Shown here: piece by piece, positions 1 to 10,517 of the stretch
Position numbering within the stretch: the first letter of the stretch is position 1
How the letters are laid out: every line of letters starts with the position of its first letter
Assembly (NCBI RefSeq): GCF_030687145.1
Contig: NZ_CP117460.1
Coordinates: 620,001-684,000 of the forward strand
Direction: 5' to 3'
DNA from: Pseudomonas sp. FP1742
GTDB lineage: Bacteria > Pseudomonadota > Gammaproteobacteria > Pseudomonadales > Pseudomonadaceae
DNA: 64,000 nucleotides
Translations under genes and position numbers: made by a program
The notes under the pieces: generated by a model
Seen by the model: only the letters and a program-made list of their open reading frames with translations
Database searches by the model: none
Told to the model about the DNA's origin: nothing

Positions 1-518
1 GGATCGACCTGGAAATGACCGGGCTGAACCCTGATACCGACGTCATCATCGAAATGGCCACCATCGTCACCGACAGTAATTTGAACACCTTGGCTGAAGG
101 TCCGGTGATCGCCATCCATCACAGCGACGAGATCCTCGCCGGCATGGACGAGTGGAATACCCGTCAACACGGCGGCTCCGGGCTGACCCAACGGGTTCGC
201 GACAGCCGCATCAGCATGGCCGAAGCAGAAGCGCAGACGATCGCCTTCCTGGAAAAATGGGTACCGAAGGGCAAGTCGCCGATCTGTGGCAATAGCATTT
301 GCCAGGATCGTCGCTTCCTTTATACCCACATGAAATCCCTGGAAAGCTATTTCCACTACCGCAATCTCGACGTGTCGACCCTCAAAGAATTGGCCGCGCG
401 CTGGGCACCGGACGTGCGCGACAGCTTCAAAAAGGGCAGCACGCACCTGGCCCTGGACGACATCCGCGAATCGATCGCCGAGCTGCAGCACTACCGCAAG
501 AATTTCATCAAGTTCTGA
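1..518 (+). CDS. orn: Oligoribonuclease, 5' end outside the window
   Basis: This 3'-to-5' exoribonuclease degrades 2-5 nt RNAs, including pGpG from cyclic-di-GMP turnover. The reading frame is already open at base 3 with [10 protein letters not shown], which is the first DEDDh exonuclease motif, so only a few N-terminal residues are missing. The later acidic motif lies in [11 protein letters not shown], and the [11 protein letters not shown] segment near the C-terminus supplies the catalytic His and last Asp. The in-frame ATG at 15 lies inside the first motif and is not the start. The length and motif order are those of gammaproteobacterial Orn. It is followed by a REP palindrome rather than by a co-transcribed gene. 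Confidence 0.95.
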   Translation, partial: IDLEMTGLNPDTDVIIEMATIVTDSNLNTLAEGPVIAIHHSDEILAGMDEWNTRQHGGSGLTQRVRDSRISMAEAEAQTIAFLEKWVPKGKSPICGNSICQDRRFLYTHMKSLESYFHYRNLDVSTLKELAARWAPDVRDSFKKGSTHLALDDIRESIAELQHYRKNFIKF

Positions 519-542
519 TTCAGCGGGGCCTGCACTGGCCTC

Positions 543-607
543 ATCGCGGGCAAGCCCGCTCCCACAAGGTTGTTCGCCGACCCTGTGGGAGCGGGCTTGC
601 CCGCGAT
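543..607. repeat. REP palindrome pair (REPIN-like)
   Basis: Two inverted copies of the Pseudomonas REP core (ATCGCGGGCAAGCCCGCTCC and its complement) flank a short spacer. The doublet lies between orn and the next gene. Related copies recur through the window. Confidence 0.9.
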
Positions 608-718
608 AGCGTCCGCCCAGTCACCCTGTGATTGTGCGAGGTGAAAGTTCTTGGGTGCGCTCTTTTGGTGCTTCAGTGAAGTGAGTAGACTGCGCGCCTT
701 CTTGTAAGGACCGCCACC

Positions 719-1330
719 ATGTTGCTGATGCTCTACCTGATCGCCATTACTGCCGAAGCCATGACTGGCGCCCTGTCTGCGGGCCGTCGCGGCATGGACT
801 GGTTTGGCGTGGTATTGATTGCATGCGTCACGGCGTTGGGCGGCGGTTCGGTGCGCGATGTGTTGCTTGGCCATTACCCGCTGACCTGGGTCAAACACCC
901 GGAATACCTGGTGCTGACGTCGATCGCAGCGATGTTCACCGTCTTCGCGGCGCGCTGGATGCGCCATCTGCGCTCGCTGTTTCTGGTGCTCGACGCCGTG
1001 GGCCTGGTGGCGTTCACCCTGATCGGCTGCATGACCGCCCTGGAAATGGGCCACGGCATGCTGGTGGCCTCGGTCAGCGGCGTGATCACCGGGGTATTCG
1101 GTGGCATTCTGCGGGACATCTTCTGCAACGACATCCCGCTGATCTTCCGCCGCGAACTCTACGCCAGCGTCTCGTTCGCCGCGGCATGGTGCTATCTGCT
1201 CTGCATCTACCTGCAATTACCCGGTGAACAGGCAATCCTGATCACCCTGTTCGGCGGCTTTCTGCTGCGCTTGCTGGCAATCCGTTTCCACTGGGAAATG
1301 CCCAAGTTTGTTTATAACGACGAGGCCTGA
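719..1330 (+). CDS. Trimeric intracellular cation (TRIC) channel family protein, UPF0126/YicG type
   Basis: This 203-residue membrane protein has about seven hydrophobic segments and two internal copies of a three-helix unit. Each copy carries a glycine-rich GG..RD motif: GGGSVRDVLL at residues 41-50, and GGILRDIFCND in the second half. This is the hallmark of the former UPF0126 family, now recognised as prokaryotic TRIC-type cation channels. The physiological ion in Pseudomonas is not known. The ATG at 719 is followed directly by a membrane helix. The gene stands alone between a REP element and the convergent queG gene. Confidence 0.85.
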   Translation: MLLMLYLIAITAEAMTGALSAGRRGMDWFGVVLIACVTALGGGSVRDVLLGHYPLTWVKHPEYLVLTSIAAMFTVFAARWMRHLRSLFLVLDAVGLVAFTLIGCMTALEMGHGMLVASVSGVITGVFGGILRDIFCNDIPLIFRRELYASVSFAAAWCYLLCIYLQLPGEQAILITLFGGFLLRLLAIRFHWEMPKFVYNDEA

Positions 1331-1357
1331 CCAGATCCTTGCCTTTTAGGGGCGTTC

Positions 1358-2422
1358 CTACGCGAGGCCGTGTTGTTTCAGAGCCCATTCCACGTGTTCG
1401 CGCACCAGTTCCGACGGATAGTCCCGCCGGGCCTTCAGTGCCTCCAGCACCGGAATACTCGACGGCGCATTGCCCAGGCCGACCGCCAGATTGCGCAACC
1501 AGCGCTCGTAACCCGCACGTCTGAGCGGTGAGCCCTCGGTGCTGCTAAGGAATTTCTCTTCGTCCCACATGAACAGTTCGGCCAGCTCGGCGTTGTCCAG
1601 GTTGTGCCGGGGCTTGAAATCGCTTTCCCCGGAAGGTCGTGCGAAACGGTTCCAGGGGCAGACGATCTGGCAGTCATCGCAACCGAACACCCGATTGCCG
1701 ATCAGCGGTCGCAAATCTTCAGGGATCGCGCTTTTCAGTTCGATGGTCAGGTACGAAATACAGCGCCGGGCGTCCAGCACATAGGGACCGACGAAGGCGT
1801 TGGTCGGGCAGATGTCCAGGCAGGCCGTGCAGCGACCGCAGTGTTCGGTGGCGTGGGGCGGGTCCACTGGTAGCGGCAGGTCGACGAACAGTTCGCTGAG
1901 GAAGAAGTAACTGCCGGCCTTGCGATTCAAGACCAGCGTGTTTTTGCCGATCCAGCCCAGGCCGGCCTGTTCGGCGATGGCCTTTTCCAGCACCGGGGCA
2001 CTGTCGACGAAGGCGCGGTAGCCGAACGGGCCAATCACTGCCTGGATTTTTTCTGCCAGTTGTTGCACACGTTTACGAATTAATTTGTGGTAATCGCGGC
2101 CCAAGGCATAACGCGAGACGTAGGCTTTTTCCGGTTGGGCCAGCCGTTGCGCCATGTGCGTGTCGCCCGGCAGGTAGTCCATGCGCAGGGAAACCACCCG
2201 CAGGGTGCCCGGCACCAGCTCTTCCGGGTGCGAGCGTTTGCTGCCATGGGCGCCCATGTACTCCATTTCGCCGTGGTAGCCGGCGGCGAGCCAGCGTTCC
2301 AGGTGCTGCTCATGCTCGGCCAGGTCGAGGCCGCTGATGCCGACTTGCTGAAAGCCCAGCTCGCGGCCCCAGTCCTTGATGGATTGGGCGAGGGCGGGCA
2401 GGTCTGTGGTAATAGCGGGCAT
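1358..2422 (-). CDS. queG: Epoxyqueuosine reductase
   Basis: QueG catalyses the last step of queuosine synthesis, reducing epoxyqueuosine in tRNA using cobalamin and two [4Fe-4S] clusters. The first cluster motif CGRCTACLDIC is at residues 195-205, followed by CDDCQIVCPWN. The conserved Asp region FVDSAPVLEKAIAEQAG is near residue 140, and WIGKN follows. I place the start at ATG 2422 (MPAITTDLPALAQS, 354 aa). An upstream in-frame ATG at 2494 would overlap the divergent nnr gene and add unconserved sequence. The gene is divergent from nnr with a 63-bp gap. Confidence 0.93.
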   Translation of the reverse strand: MPAITTDLPALAQSIKDWGRELGFQQVGISGLDLAEHEQHLERWLAAGYHGEMEYMGAHGSKRSHPEELVPGTLRVVSLRMDYLPGDTHMAQRLAQPEKAYVSRYALGRDYHKLIRKRVQQLAEKIQAVIGPFGYRAFVDSAPVLEKAIAEQAGLGWIGKNTLVLNRKAGSYFFLSELFVDLPLPVDPPHATEHCGRCTACLDICPTNAFVGPYVLDARRCISYLTIELKSAIPEDLRPLIGNRVFGCDDCQIVCPWNRFARPSGESDFKPRHNLDNAELAELFMWDEEKFLSSTEGSPLRRAGYERWLRNLAVGLGNAPSSIPVLEALKARRDYPSELVREHVEWALKQHGLA

Positions 2423-2485
2423 GAGGCGAGAGAAACCGGAGCTGAGATGCGTATAATTCTGCCAGACATCGGAGCCTGAAGACGC

Positions 2486-3985
2486 ATGCCGCACACTAAA
2501 GATGAATTACCCGACGCGCTGTATGGTGCCGCCCAAGTCCGAGGGCTCGATGCGAGCCTGATCGCGGCCGGCACACCGGGCTTTGAATTGATGCAGCGTG
2601 CGGCGCGGGCGACCTGGCGTGCGCTGGTCCGCCATTGGCCGACGGCACACGAATTGAGCGTGGTGGCCGGCCACGGCAATAACGCGGGCGACGGTTATCT
2701 GGTGGCGGTGCTGGCCCGACGCGCCGGCTGGCATGTGCGGGTATTGGCGGCTGGCGACCCAGGGCGTTTGCAAGGCGATGCCGCGTCGGCCCATGCCGAG
2801 GCGGTGGCCGAAGGTGTCGCCATTCAAAGCTGGAGCCCGCACTCCGAATTACGCGGCATTGTGCTGGACGCCTTGCTCGGCACCGGCCTGACCGGGGAAG
2901 TGCGCGAGCCGTACGCCAGCGTCATCGCCACGATCAACGCCAGTGGGCTACCGGTTGCGGCGGTGGATATCCCCTCGGGGCTGTGCGCCGATACGGGGCG
3001 CCAGCTCGGCGTGGCGGTGCGAGCCGACCTGACGGTGACGTTCATCGGTTTGAAACTGGGGCTGTTCACCGGTGACGCTGCCGACTTGGTGGGCGATTTG
3101 GTCTTCAACGATCTGCAAGCCGCCCCCGAGACATATATAGGGGCCGAGATCAGTGCCTGTCGCCTGACGGCCGGTAATGTGCCGCGTCTGGCGGGTCGAG
3201 CGCCAACCGCCCACAAAGGCAAGTTCGGCCACGTATTGCTCATCGGCGGGGATCGCGGTTTTGGCGGCGCCATCCTGCTCAGCGCACAAAGTGCCCTGCG
3301 CAGCGGTGCCGGCATGGTGTCCGTGGCTACCCGCAGCGAACATGTCCCCGCCGCCCTGGCGCGTTTACCTGAAGCCATGGTGCTCGGCACGTCGTCGGCC
3401 AATCAGTTGATGGGCCTGCTGCACAAGGCCACCGTGCTGGTGGTCGGCCCGGGGCTGGGGCAGGCCGCCTGGGGGCGCAGTCTGTTGTCGGCCGCGGCCA
3501 ATGCATCAGTGCCACAAGTCTGGGATGCCGATGCGCTGAACCTGTTGGCCGAAGGTGGCGTGAGCTTGCCTGCAGGCTGTGTCATCACCCCGCATCCGGG
3601 CGAAGCGGCGCGATTACTGGGAATATCGACGGTCGAGGTTCAGGCCGACCGCCCGGCTGCGGCCCATGCGTTGAGCAAAAAATATACAGCGGTGGTGGTG
3701 CTCAAGGGCTCCGGCAGTTTGATCGCCAGCCCCGATGGGCGTCTGGCGTTGTCTCATCAGGGCCATCCGGCCATGGCCAGCGCGGGCTTGGGCGATGTGT
3801 TGGCTGGTCTGCTCGGCGCCTTGCTCGCTCAGGGCATGGACGCGTATGACGCGGCGTGCCTGGCGGTCTGGCTGCACGCCAATGCCGGCGAGCAACAAGG
3901 TAAATTCGGCCGCGGGCTGGCGGCCAGTGATCTGATTCCAGCCATTCGTCAGTTGTTGGAGGAGCAAGCGCCGTGTCTGAAGTAA
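2486..3985 (+). CDS. nnr: Bifunctional NAD(P)H-hydrate repair enzyme (epimerase + ADP-dependent dehydratase)
   Basis: This enzyme repairs hydrated NADH and NADPH. The N-terminal YjeF_N domain (about residues 1-225) epimerises the R and S hydrates and contains VVAGHGNNAGDGYLVA. The C-terminal ribokinase-like domain (about 235-495) dehydrates the S form with ADP. It shows KGKFGHVLLIGGD, GPGLG, DADALNLL, TPHPGEAARLL and the GLGDVLAG catalytic loop. The 499-residue length is normal for the fused form. Its 3' end overlaps the tsaE start by 13 bases, so the two are translationally linked. Confidence 0.94.
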   Translation: MPHTKDELPDALYGAAQVRGLDASLIAAGTPGFELMQRAARATWRALVRHWPTAHELSVVAGHGNNAGDGYLVAVLARRAGWHVRVLAAGDPGRLQGDAASAHAEAVAEGVAIQSWSPHSELRGIVLDALLGTGLTGEVREPYASVIATINASGLPVAAVDIPSGLCADTGRQLGVAVRADLTVTFIGLKLGLFTGDAADLVGDLVFNDLQAAPETYIGAEISACRLTAGNVPRLAGRAPTAHKGKFGHVLLIGGDRGFGGAILLSAQSALRSGAGMVSVATRSEHVPAALARLPEAMVLGTSSANQLMGLLHKATVLVVGPGLGQAAWGRSLLSAAANASVPQVWDADALNLLAEGGVSLPAGCVITPHPGEAARLLGISTVEVQADRPAAAHALSKKYTAVVVLKGSGSLIASPDGRLALSHQGHPAMASAGLGDVLAGLLGALLAQGMDAYDAACLAVWLHANAGEQQGKFGRGLAASDLIPAIRQLLEEQAPCLK

Positions 3986-4443
3986 CCCTGTACTTGGCCG
4001 ATGAACAGGCCATGAGCGATTTTGGCGCACGTATCGCCAAAACCACCGGAGGGCACGGTCTGATCTTTCTTGAGGGGGATCTGGGCGCGGGGAAAACCAC
4101 GCTGTCCCGGGGCATCATTCGTGGCCTGGGGCACACCGGCGCGGTAAAAAGTCCGACCTTCACCCTGGTCGAGCCTTACGAGATCGGCGACGTCCGCGCC
4201 TTCCATTTCGACTTATATCGATTGGTCGACCCCGAGGAGCTGGAGTACCTCGGCATCCGCGACTATTTCGATGACGACGCATTATGTCTTATTGAATGGC
4301 CCCAGAAGGGTGCAGGCTTTTTGCCAAAGCCCGACCTGACCATTACCATTAGCCCGCAAGACAGCGGGCGTTCGCTGAAAATTTTGCCCCAGGGCTCGCG
4401 TGGCGAGTCGTGGTGTGCCGCTTTGGCATTGGAATCCAATTAA
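3973..4443 (+). CDS. tsaE: tRNA threonylcarbamoyladenosine biosynthesis ATPase TsaE
   Basis: TsaE is the ATPase that resets the TsaB-TsaD complex making t6A37 in ANN-decoding tRNAs. The P-loop is in LEGDLGAGKTTLSRGI (about residues 34-49), followed by the conserved SPTFTLVEPY and FDLYRL segments. At 156 residues it is of normal family size. Translation begins with GTG at 3973 inside the end of nnr, and the stop abuts amiB. The order nnr-tsaE-amiB-mutL-miaA is the usual gammaproteobacterial arrangement. Confidence 0.94.
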   Translation: MSEVTLYLADEQAMSDFGARIAKTTGGHGLIFLEGDLGAGKTTLSRGIIRGLGHTGAVKSPTFTLVEPYEIGDVRAFHFDLYRLVDPEELEYLGIRDYFDDDALCLIEWPQKGAGFLPKPDLTITISPQDSGRSLKILPQGSRGESWCAALALESN

Positions 4444-5874
4444 ATGATGGGGTTAGGTATGCGCTTTCGCGCGTTGGTTGCTGCCGTAGGGGTGTTGTTT
4501 TTGGCGGTGACCGTCGACGCTGTGGCCGAGACCAAGGTCAACAGTGTTCGCCTGTGGCGGGCGCCGGACAACACTCGACTGGTGTTCGACCTGACGGGAC
4601 CAGTCCAACACAGCGTCTTCACCCTGAGCGCGCCGGACCGGCTGGTGATCGACATTAATGGCGCGACACTGGGTTCGCCACTGAACGTCTCTACTGCCAA
4701 CACCCCGATTACGGCAATGCGTTCGGCCCAGCGCACGCCGACCGATCTGCGGGTGGTCATCGACCTGAAAAAAGCCGTCACACCGAAAAGCTTCACCCTG
4801 GCGCCGAATGCCCAATACGGCAATCGCCTGGTAGTCGACCTGTTCGACAACCCGTCCGACGCCGCGCCACCGCCTGCACCAACGCCATCTGTGGCCACGT
4901 TGCCCGCTGTGCCCGTCACACCATCCGAGCCTTCGCTCAAACTGCCGCCCGCTCCGGCCGGCAAGCGCGACATCATCGTGGTGATCGATGCCGGCCACGG
5001 TGGCGAAGACCCGGGCGCCTCGGGCTCTCGCGGTCAGCGTGAAAAAGACGTGGTGCTGGCCATCGCCCGCGAGCTGCAGCGGCAGGTCAATGGCATGAAA
5101 GGTTTCCGTGCGGAACTGACCCGTACCGGCGACTACTTCATTCCGTTGCGTGGCCGTACTGAAATCGCCCGCAAGAAAGGCGCCGACCTGTTCGTCTCGA
5201 TCCACGCCGACGCCGCGCCTTCAGCGGCCGCGTTCGGTGCGTCGGTGTTCGCGCTGTCCGACCGTGGCGCTACGTCGGAGACCGCCCGTTGGCTGGCCGA
5301 CAGCGAAAACCGTTCCGACTTGATCGGCGGTGCCGGCAACGTCAGCCTTGACGACAAAGACCGGATGCTGGCCGGCGTGCTGCTCGACCTGTCGATGACC
5401 GCTTCCCTGACCTCCAGCCTGAACGTTGGCCAGAAGGTTCTGAGCAACATCGGTCGTGTCACGCCGCTGCACAAACAGCGCGTGGAACAAGCCGGATTCA
5501 TGGTGTTGAAGTCGCCGGACATCCCCTCGATCCTGGTGGAAACCGGGTTCATCTCCAACGCCAACGAAGCTTCGAAACTCGCGGCATCGAGCCACCAGCA
5601 GGCGCTGGCGCGCTCCATCAGCAGCGGCGTGCGGCAGTTCTTCCAGCAGAACCCGCCGCCGGGCACCTACATTGCCTGGCTGCGTGATTCCGGCAAGATC
5701 GCCCAAGGCCCGCGTGACCATCGCGTGAGCCCCGGCGAAACCCTGGCGATGATCGCCGTGCGTTATCAGGTGTCCGCGGCCACCTTGCGCAGCGCCAACA
5801 ACTTGCAAAGTGACGAGTTGAAAATCGGTCAGACGTTGACCATTCCCGGCACAGAACTGGCGGCCAAAGAATGA
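4444..5874 (+). CDS. amiB: N-acetylmuramoyl-L-alanine amidase with AMIN and LysM domains
   Basis: This periplasmic zinc amidase cleaves septal peptidoglycan during daughter-cell separation. A signal peptide (about residues 1-28) is followed by an AMIN domain (about 30-135), a proline-rich linker (140-170), an Amidase_3 domain (about 178-395) and a C-terminal LysM (about 425-470). Zinc-binding motifs include [18 protein letters not shown] and VETGFISN. An alternative start at ATG 4459 would also leave a signal peptide. The 3' end overlaps mutL by 4 bases (ATGA). Confidence 0.94.
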   Translation: MMGLGMRFRALVAAVGVLFLAVTVDAVAETKVNSVRLWRAPDNTRLVFDLTGPVQHSVFTLSAPDRLVIDINGATLGSPLNVSTANTPITAMRSAQRTPTDLRVVIDLKKAVTPKSFTLAPNAQYGNRLVVDLFDNPSDAAPPPAPTPSVATLPAVPVTPSEPSLKLPPAPAGKRDIIVVIDAGHGGEDPGASGSRGQREKDVVLAIARELQRQVNGMKGFRAELTRTGDYFIPLRGRTEIARKKGADLFVSIHADAAPSAAAFGASVFALSDRGATSETARWLADSENRSDLIGGAGNVSLDDKDRMLAGVLLDLSMTASLTSSLNVGQKVLSNIGRVTPLHKQRVEQAGFMVLKSPDIPSILVETGFISNANEASKLAASSHQQALARSISSGVRQFFQQNPPPGTYIAWLRDSGKIAQGPRDHRVSPGETLAMIAVRYQVSAATLRSANNLQSDELKIGQTLTIPGTELAAKE

Positions 5875-7781
5875 ACCAGGTGCTGACCAACACGGCGCGT
5901 ATCGAGCTACTCAGCCCGCGGCTGGCGAACCAGATCGCCGCCGGTGAAGTGGTTGAACGCCCGGCCTCGGTGATCAAGGAGTTGCTGGAAAACAGCCTCG
6001 ACTCCGGCGCCAGGCGCATTGATGTCGATGTGGAGCAGGGCGGCGTCAAGCTGCTGCGGGTGCGCGACGATGGCAGCGGCATTTCCGCCGATGACCTGCC
6101 CCTGGCCCTGGCCCGTCACGCCACCAGCAAGATTCGCAACCTGGAAGACCTCGAACAGGTCATGAGCTTGGGGTTTCGTGGTGAGGCGCTGGCCTCCATC
6201 AGTTCCGTGGCGCGTCTGACCCTGACTTCCCGCACTCGCGATGCCGATCAGGCCTGGCAAGTGGAAACCGAAGGCCGGGACATGGCGCCCCGCGTGCAAC
6301 CGGCGGCCCATCCGGTGGGCACTTCGGTGGAAGTGCGCGATTTGTTCTTCAATACCCCGGCGCGCCGCAAGTTTCTCAAGACCGAAAAAACCGAATTCGA
6401 TCACCTGCAAGAAGTGATCAAGCGTCTGGCGCTGGCGCGGTTCGATGTGGCGTTCCATCTGCGCCATAACGGCAAAACCATCCTCAGCCTGCACGAAGCC
6501 CATGATGACGCGGCCCGCGCCCGGCGTGTGGCGGCGATCTGCGGGGCGGGCTTTCTGGAGCAGGCGCTGCCGATCGAAATCGAACGCAATGGCCTGCATT
6601 TGTGGGGTTGGGTCGGGTTGCCGACCTTCAACCGCAGCCAGGCGGATTTGCAGTATTTCTTTGTGAATGGCCGTGCCGTGCGCGACAAACTGGTGGCGCA
6701 CGCGGTGCGTCAGGCTTATCGCGACGTGTTGTTCAACGGTCGGCACCCGACATTCGTGCTGTTTTTCGAAGTCGATCCGGCGGGCGTCGACGTCAACGTG
6801 CACCCGACCAAACACGAAGTGCGTTTCCGTGACGGGCGCATGGTTCACGATTTCCTTTACGGCACTTTGCACCGCGCCTTGGGCGATGTGCGTCCGGAAG
6901 ACCAGTTGGCCGCGCCTGTCGCGACAGCCATGGTCCGACCGAGCGGGATCGAAGCCGGCGAGTTTGGTCCGCAGGGCGAGATGCGTCTGGCGGCTAACGC
7001 GTTGCTGGAACAGCCTCAGGCCCAACCGTCGTTCAACACTCCGGCCGGCTCCGGCGCTGGCGCGGGTTATCAGTATCAATACACGCCGAGGCCTCAGTCC
7101 GGCGTGCCCGTCGCTGAAGCCCAGGCGGCCTATCGCGAATTCTTCGCGCCGTTACCCGAAGCCAACGCAGTCGCGCTGCCGGCCGGGCAAGATGACATTC
7201 CGCCGTTGGGCTATGCACTGGCGCAGCTCAAGGGCATCTACATTCTTTCGGAAAACGCCCAAGGCCTGGTGTTGGTGGACATGCATGCCGCCCATGAGCG
7301 GATCATGTACGAACGCCTGAAAGTCGCCATGGCCAGCGAAGGCCTGAGCGGTCAGCCGTTGCTGGTGCCGGAATCCCTGGCGGTCAGCCAGCGCGAAGCC
7401 GATTGCGCCGAAGAAAACGTCGCCTGGTTCCAGCGGCTGGGCTTTGAATTGCAGCGCCTTGGCCCGGAAACCCTGGCGATTCGGCAAATCCCCGCGTTGC
7501 TGAAACAGGCCGAGGCCAACCGACTGGTTAGCGATGTGCTGGCGGATTTGATGGAATACGGCACCAGCGACCGTATTCAGGCGCACCTGAACGAACTGCT
7601 CGGCACCATGGCCTGCCACGGCGCGATTCGTGCGAATCGGCGCCTGGCCTTGCCGGAAATGAACGGTCTGCTGCGGGACATGGAAAACACCGAACGCAGC
7701 GGCCAATGCAACCATGGCCGACCGACCTGGACCCAGCTGGGCCTGGACGATCTGGACAAACTGTTCTTGCGCGGTCGTTGA
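5871..7781 (+). CDS. mutL: DNA mismatch repair protein MutL
   Basis: MutL couples mismatch recognition by MutS to strand incision. The N-terminal GHKL ATPase shows [20 protein letters not shown], the Mg-binding Glu-Asn of [14 protein letters not shown] and [10 protein letters not shown] (residues about 20-110). A variable, Pro/Gln-rich linker spans about 335-430. The C-terminal dimerisation domain contains [12 protein letters not shown], which fits the metal-binding endonuclease motif DQHA(X)2E(X)4E except for Met at the Gln position. That agrees with the absence of MutH in Pseudomonas. The 636-residue length is typical. The stop shares one base with the miaA start. Confidence 0.95.
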   Translation: MNQVLTNTARIELLSPRLANQIAAGEVVERPASVIKELLENSLDSGARRIDVDVEQGGVKLLRVRDDGSGISADDLPLALARHATSKIRNLEDLEQVMSLGFRGEALASISSVARLTLTSRTRDADQAWQVETEGRDMAPRVQPAAHPVGTSVEVRDLFFNTPARRKFLKTEKTEFDHLQEVIKRLALARFDVAFHLRHNGKTILSLHEAHDDAARARRVAAICGAGFLEQALPIEIERNGLHLWGWVGLPTFNRSQADLQYFFVNGRAVRDKLVAHAVRQAYRDVLFNGRHPTFVLFFEVDPAGVDVNVHPTKHEVRFRDGRMVHDFLYGTLHRALGDVRPEDQLAAPVATAMVRPSGIEAGEFGPQGEMRLAANALLEQPQAQPSFNTPAGSGAGAGYQYQYTPRPQSGVPVAEAQAAYREFFAPLPEANAVALPAGQDDIPPLGYALAQLKGIYILSENAQGLVLVDMHAAHERIMYERLKVAMASEGLSGQPLLVPESLAVSQREADCAEENVAWFQRLGFELQRLGPETLAIRQIPALLKQAEANRLVSDVLADLMEYGTSDRIQAHLNELLGTMACHGAIRANRRLALPEMNGLLRDMENTERSGQCNHGRPTWTQLGLDDLDKLFLRGR

Positions 7782-8752
7782 TGAGCCAGTTCCCTCCCGC
7801 GATTTTCCTGATGGGGCCGACGGCTGCCGGCAAGACCGACCTGGCCATCGAACTCACCAAGGTACTGCCTTGCGAGCTGATCAGCGTCGATTCGGCGCTG
7901 GTTTATCGCGGCATGGACATCGGCACCGCCAAACCCTCCAAAGAGATTCTGGCCGAATTCCCGCACCGTCTGATCGATATCCTCGATCCGGCCGAGAGTT
8001 ATTCCGCCGCGGATTTCCGCCACGATGCGCTGCAAGCCATGGCCGAGATCACCGCACGGGGCAACATTCCGCTGCTGGTGGGCGGTACAATGCTCTATTA
8101 CAAGGCTTTGCTCGAAGGTCTGGCAGACATGCCGGCGGCCGATCCGGCCGTTCGCGCGCAAATCGAAGAAGAGGCTGCACGCCTTGGCTGGCAGGCCCTG
8201 CACGATCAATTGGCGGTAATCGATCCGCAATCTGCGGCACGTATTCACCCGAACGATCCGCAGCGCCTCAGTCGTGCACTGGAAGTTTATCGCGTCAGTG
8301 GTCAGAGCATGACTGAGCTACGCTTGCGACAATCTGCGCAAAGTACTGAAGCAGCCGCTTCGGGACTGCAACAATTGCCCTATACTGTCGCGAACTTGGC
8401 CATCGCTCCGGCAAATCGCCAAGTACTGCACGAGCGCATTAAACAAAGATTCACAAATATGTTGGAACAGGGATTCATAGACGAGGTCGTAGCCCTGCGA
8501 GATAGAGGTGACCTGCATTCAGGGTTGCCGTCTATACGTGCTGTAGGCTATCGACAAGTCTGGGATTACCTGGATGGCAAGCTGACGCAAGCCGAGATGC
8601 AGGAGCGTGGAATCATTGCCACGCGCCAATTGGCGAAACGTCAGTTCACCTGGCTGCGCAGTTGGGCTGATTTACACTGGTTGGACAGCCTCGATTGCGA
8701 CAATCTGCCGCGCGCCTTGAAATACCTCGGGACCATCTCCATATTGAGCTGA
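7781..8752 (+). CDS. miaA: tRNA dimethylallyltransferase
   Basis: MiaA transfers dimethylallyl to the N6 of A37 in tRNAs reading UNN codons. The P-loop [10 protein letters not shown] is near the N-terminus, followed by the substrate-binding [17 protein letters not shown] and [11 protein letters not shown]. The ATG at 7781 overlaps the mutL stop (TGATG) and gives 323 residues. An upstream extension to 7706 lies within mutL and is not conserved. Downstream is hfq, the usual miaA-hfq-hflXKC superoperon. Confidence 0.95.
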   Translation: MSQFPPAIFLMGPTAAGKTDLAIELTKVLPCELISVDSALVYRGMDIGTAKPSKEILAEFPHRLIDILDPAESYSAADFRHDALQAMAEITARGNIPLLVGGTMLYYKALLEGLADMPAADPAVRAQIEEEAARLGWQALHDQLAVIDPQSAARIHPNDPQRLSRALEVYRVSGQSMTELRLRQSAQSTEAAASGLQQLPYTVANLAIAPANRQVLHERIKQRFTNMLEQGFIDEVVALRDRGDLHSGLPSIRAVGYRQVWDYLDGKLTQAEMQERGIIATRQLAKRQFTWLRSWADLHWLDSLDCDNLPRALKYLGTISILS

Positions 8753-8846
8753 GTCCTTGCAATTGCCGTCTATCCTTGGGGGTGTGACGGCCCCAAGCCA
8801 TCTGTTTACCTATTTTTTATATTGAATCCTTAAAGGAGTGCGGCAC

Positions 8847-9107
8847 ATGTCAAAAGGGCATTCGCTACAAGACCCTTACTTGAATACTTTACGTAAAGAG
8901 AAAGTGGGGGTTTCCATCTACCTGGTCAACGGGATCAAACTGCAAGGCACGATCGAGTCTTTCGACCAGTTCGTTATCCTGCTGAAAAACACCGTTAGCC
9001 AGATGGTTTACAAACACGCTATCTCTACAGTGGTGCCGGTTCGTCCAATTCGTCTGCCTAGCGCAACCGAATCCGAAGCAGGTGACGCTGAGCCAGGTAA
9101 CGCCTGA
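8847..9107 (+). CDS. hfq: RNA chaperone Hfq
   Basis: Hfq is the hexameric Sm-like RNA chaperone that pairs small RNAs with mRNAs and, in Pseudomonas, helps Crc repress catabolic genes. The Sm1 region contains [20 protein letters not shown] and the Sm2 region contains [10 protein letters not shown]. At 86 residues it has the short acidic C-tail typical of Pseudomonas. The start is ATG 8847, preceded by AAAGGAG. An in-frame ATG at 8838 would displace this RBS. The 94-bp gap after miaA contains a GC hairpin (8775-8797, CTTGGGG/CCCCAAG) without a T-run. Confidence 0.97.
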   Translation: MSKGHSLQDPYLNTLRKEKVGVSIYLVNGIKLQGTIESFDQFVILLKNTVSQMVYKHAISTVVPVRPIRLPSATESEAGDAEPGNA

Positions 9108-9119
9108 TAGGAGTCTCCT

Positions 9120-10421
9120 TTGTTCTTTGAGCGCCACGGTGGTGGTGAGCGGACAATTCTCGTTCACTTGGATGGTCAGGACCCTGAGGCGCGCGAAGAT
9201 CCGCAGGAGTTTCAGGAGTTGGCAATTTCGGCTGGTGCCGAGACCGTCGCGTTTTTTAACGTGCCGCGTCATCGGCCAACCGCCAAAACCCTGATCAGCA
9301 GCGGCAAGGTCGAAGAGTTACGCGACCTGGTCAAAGCCGAACAGGTTGATCTGGTGATTTTCAATCACATCCTCACGCCCAGTCAGGAACGTAACCTCGA
9401 ACGTATTTTCGAGTGTCGCGTGATCGATCGCACGGGGCTGATTCTCGATATCTTCGCCCAACGCGCCCGCACCCATGAAGGCAAGCTGCAGGTCGAACTG
9501 GCCCAGCTTGAGTACATGAGTACGCGGCTGGTTCGCGGCTGGACTCACCTTGAGCGGCAGAAGGGCGGTATCGGTCTGCGCGGCCCGGGTGAAACCCAGC
9601 TGGAAACCGACCGGCGCCTGTTGCGGGTTCGCCTGCGGCAGATCAAGGGGCGCCTGGAAAAGGTCCGCAGCCAGCGCGAGCAGTCTCGTCGCGGGCGCAA
9701 ACGTGCTGACATTCCGACGGTTTCACTGGTGGGCTATACCAACGCCGGCAAATCGACGCTGTTCAACTCGGTCACCGATTCCGACGTCTTCGCCGCCAAC
9801 CAGCTATTCGCGACCCTCGACCCGACTTTGCGCCGACTCGAACTCGATGACCTCGGGCCGATCGTGCTGGCCGACACCGTGGGCTTCATTCGCCACTTGC
9901 CGCACAAACTGGTCGAGGCATTTCGGGCTACGCTCGAAGAGTCGAGCAACTCCGACCTGCTGCTGCACGTGATCGATGCGCACGAGCCTGAACGCATGGC
10001 CCAGATCGAACAGGTCATGGTGGTGCTCCAGGAGATCGGAGCACAAGACTTGCCGATCCTTGAGGTATACAACAAACTCGATTTGCTCGAGGGGGTTGAG
10101 CCGCAGATCCAGCGCGATGCCGATGGCAAGCCGCAGCGGGTCTGGTTGTCGGCCAAGGACGGTACCGGTCTGGACTTGCTCAGGCAGGCCGTGGCGGAAC
10201 TGTTGGGCAGTGATTTGTTTGTTGGCACCTTGCGCTTGCCGCAACGTTTTGCTCGACTGCGTGCGCAGTTTTTCGAACTCGGTGCGGTGCAAAAAGAAGA
10301 ACACGACGAAGAAGGCATCAGCCTGCTGGCCGTTCGCTTGCCACGGATCGAATTGAATCGACTCGTGAGCCGCGAGGGTTTGCAACCGATGGAATTCATC
10401 GAGCAACACACTTTGCAATAA
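9120..10421 (+). CDS. hflX: Ribosome-associated GTPase HflX
   Basis: HflX is a GTPase that splits stalled or stressed ribosomes. An N-terminal HflX domain (about residues 10-190) is followed by a GTPase domain with G1 GYTNAGKSTLFN, G3 DTVGFIRHLPH and G4 NKLDLL. The 433-residue length is normal. The apparent start is TTG at 9120, with GGAG eight bases upstream and 12 bases after the hfq stop. No ATG precedes the conserved FFERHGGGERTILVH segment. A rare start codon would set the HflX level below that of Hfq in the same transcript. Confidence 0.93.
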   Translation: MFFERHGGGERTILVHLDGQDPEAREDPQEFQELAISAGAETVAFFNVPRHRPTAKTLISSGKVEELRDLVKAEQVDLVIFNHILTPSQERNLERIFECRVIDRTGLILDIFAQRARTHEGKLQVELAQLEYMSTRLVRGWTHLERQKGGIGLRGPGETQLETDRRLLRVRLRQIKGRLEKVRSQREQSRRGRKRADIPTVSLVGYTNAGKSTLFNSVTDSDVFAANQLFATLDPTLRRLELDDLGPIVLADTVGFIRHLPHKLVEAFRATLEESSNSDLLLHVIDAHEPERMAQIEQVMVVLQEIGAQDLPILEVYNKLDLLEGVEPQIQRDADGKPQRVWLSAKDGTGLDLLRQAVAELLGSDLFVGTLRLPQRFARLRAQFFELGAVQKEEHDEEGISLLAVRLPRIELNRLVSREGLQPMEFIEQHTLQ

Positions 10422-10517
10422 AAGCCTGAGAAAGCGGTTGTGCCGCGGTGACAGGCATTCTGTAGCATTGGTCGGCGCGCCGTGGGTGCGTCTTTGCTTT
10501 ATCAGATGGAGAGCGCT

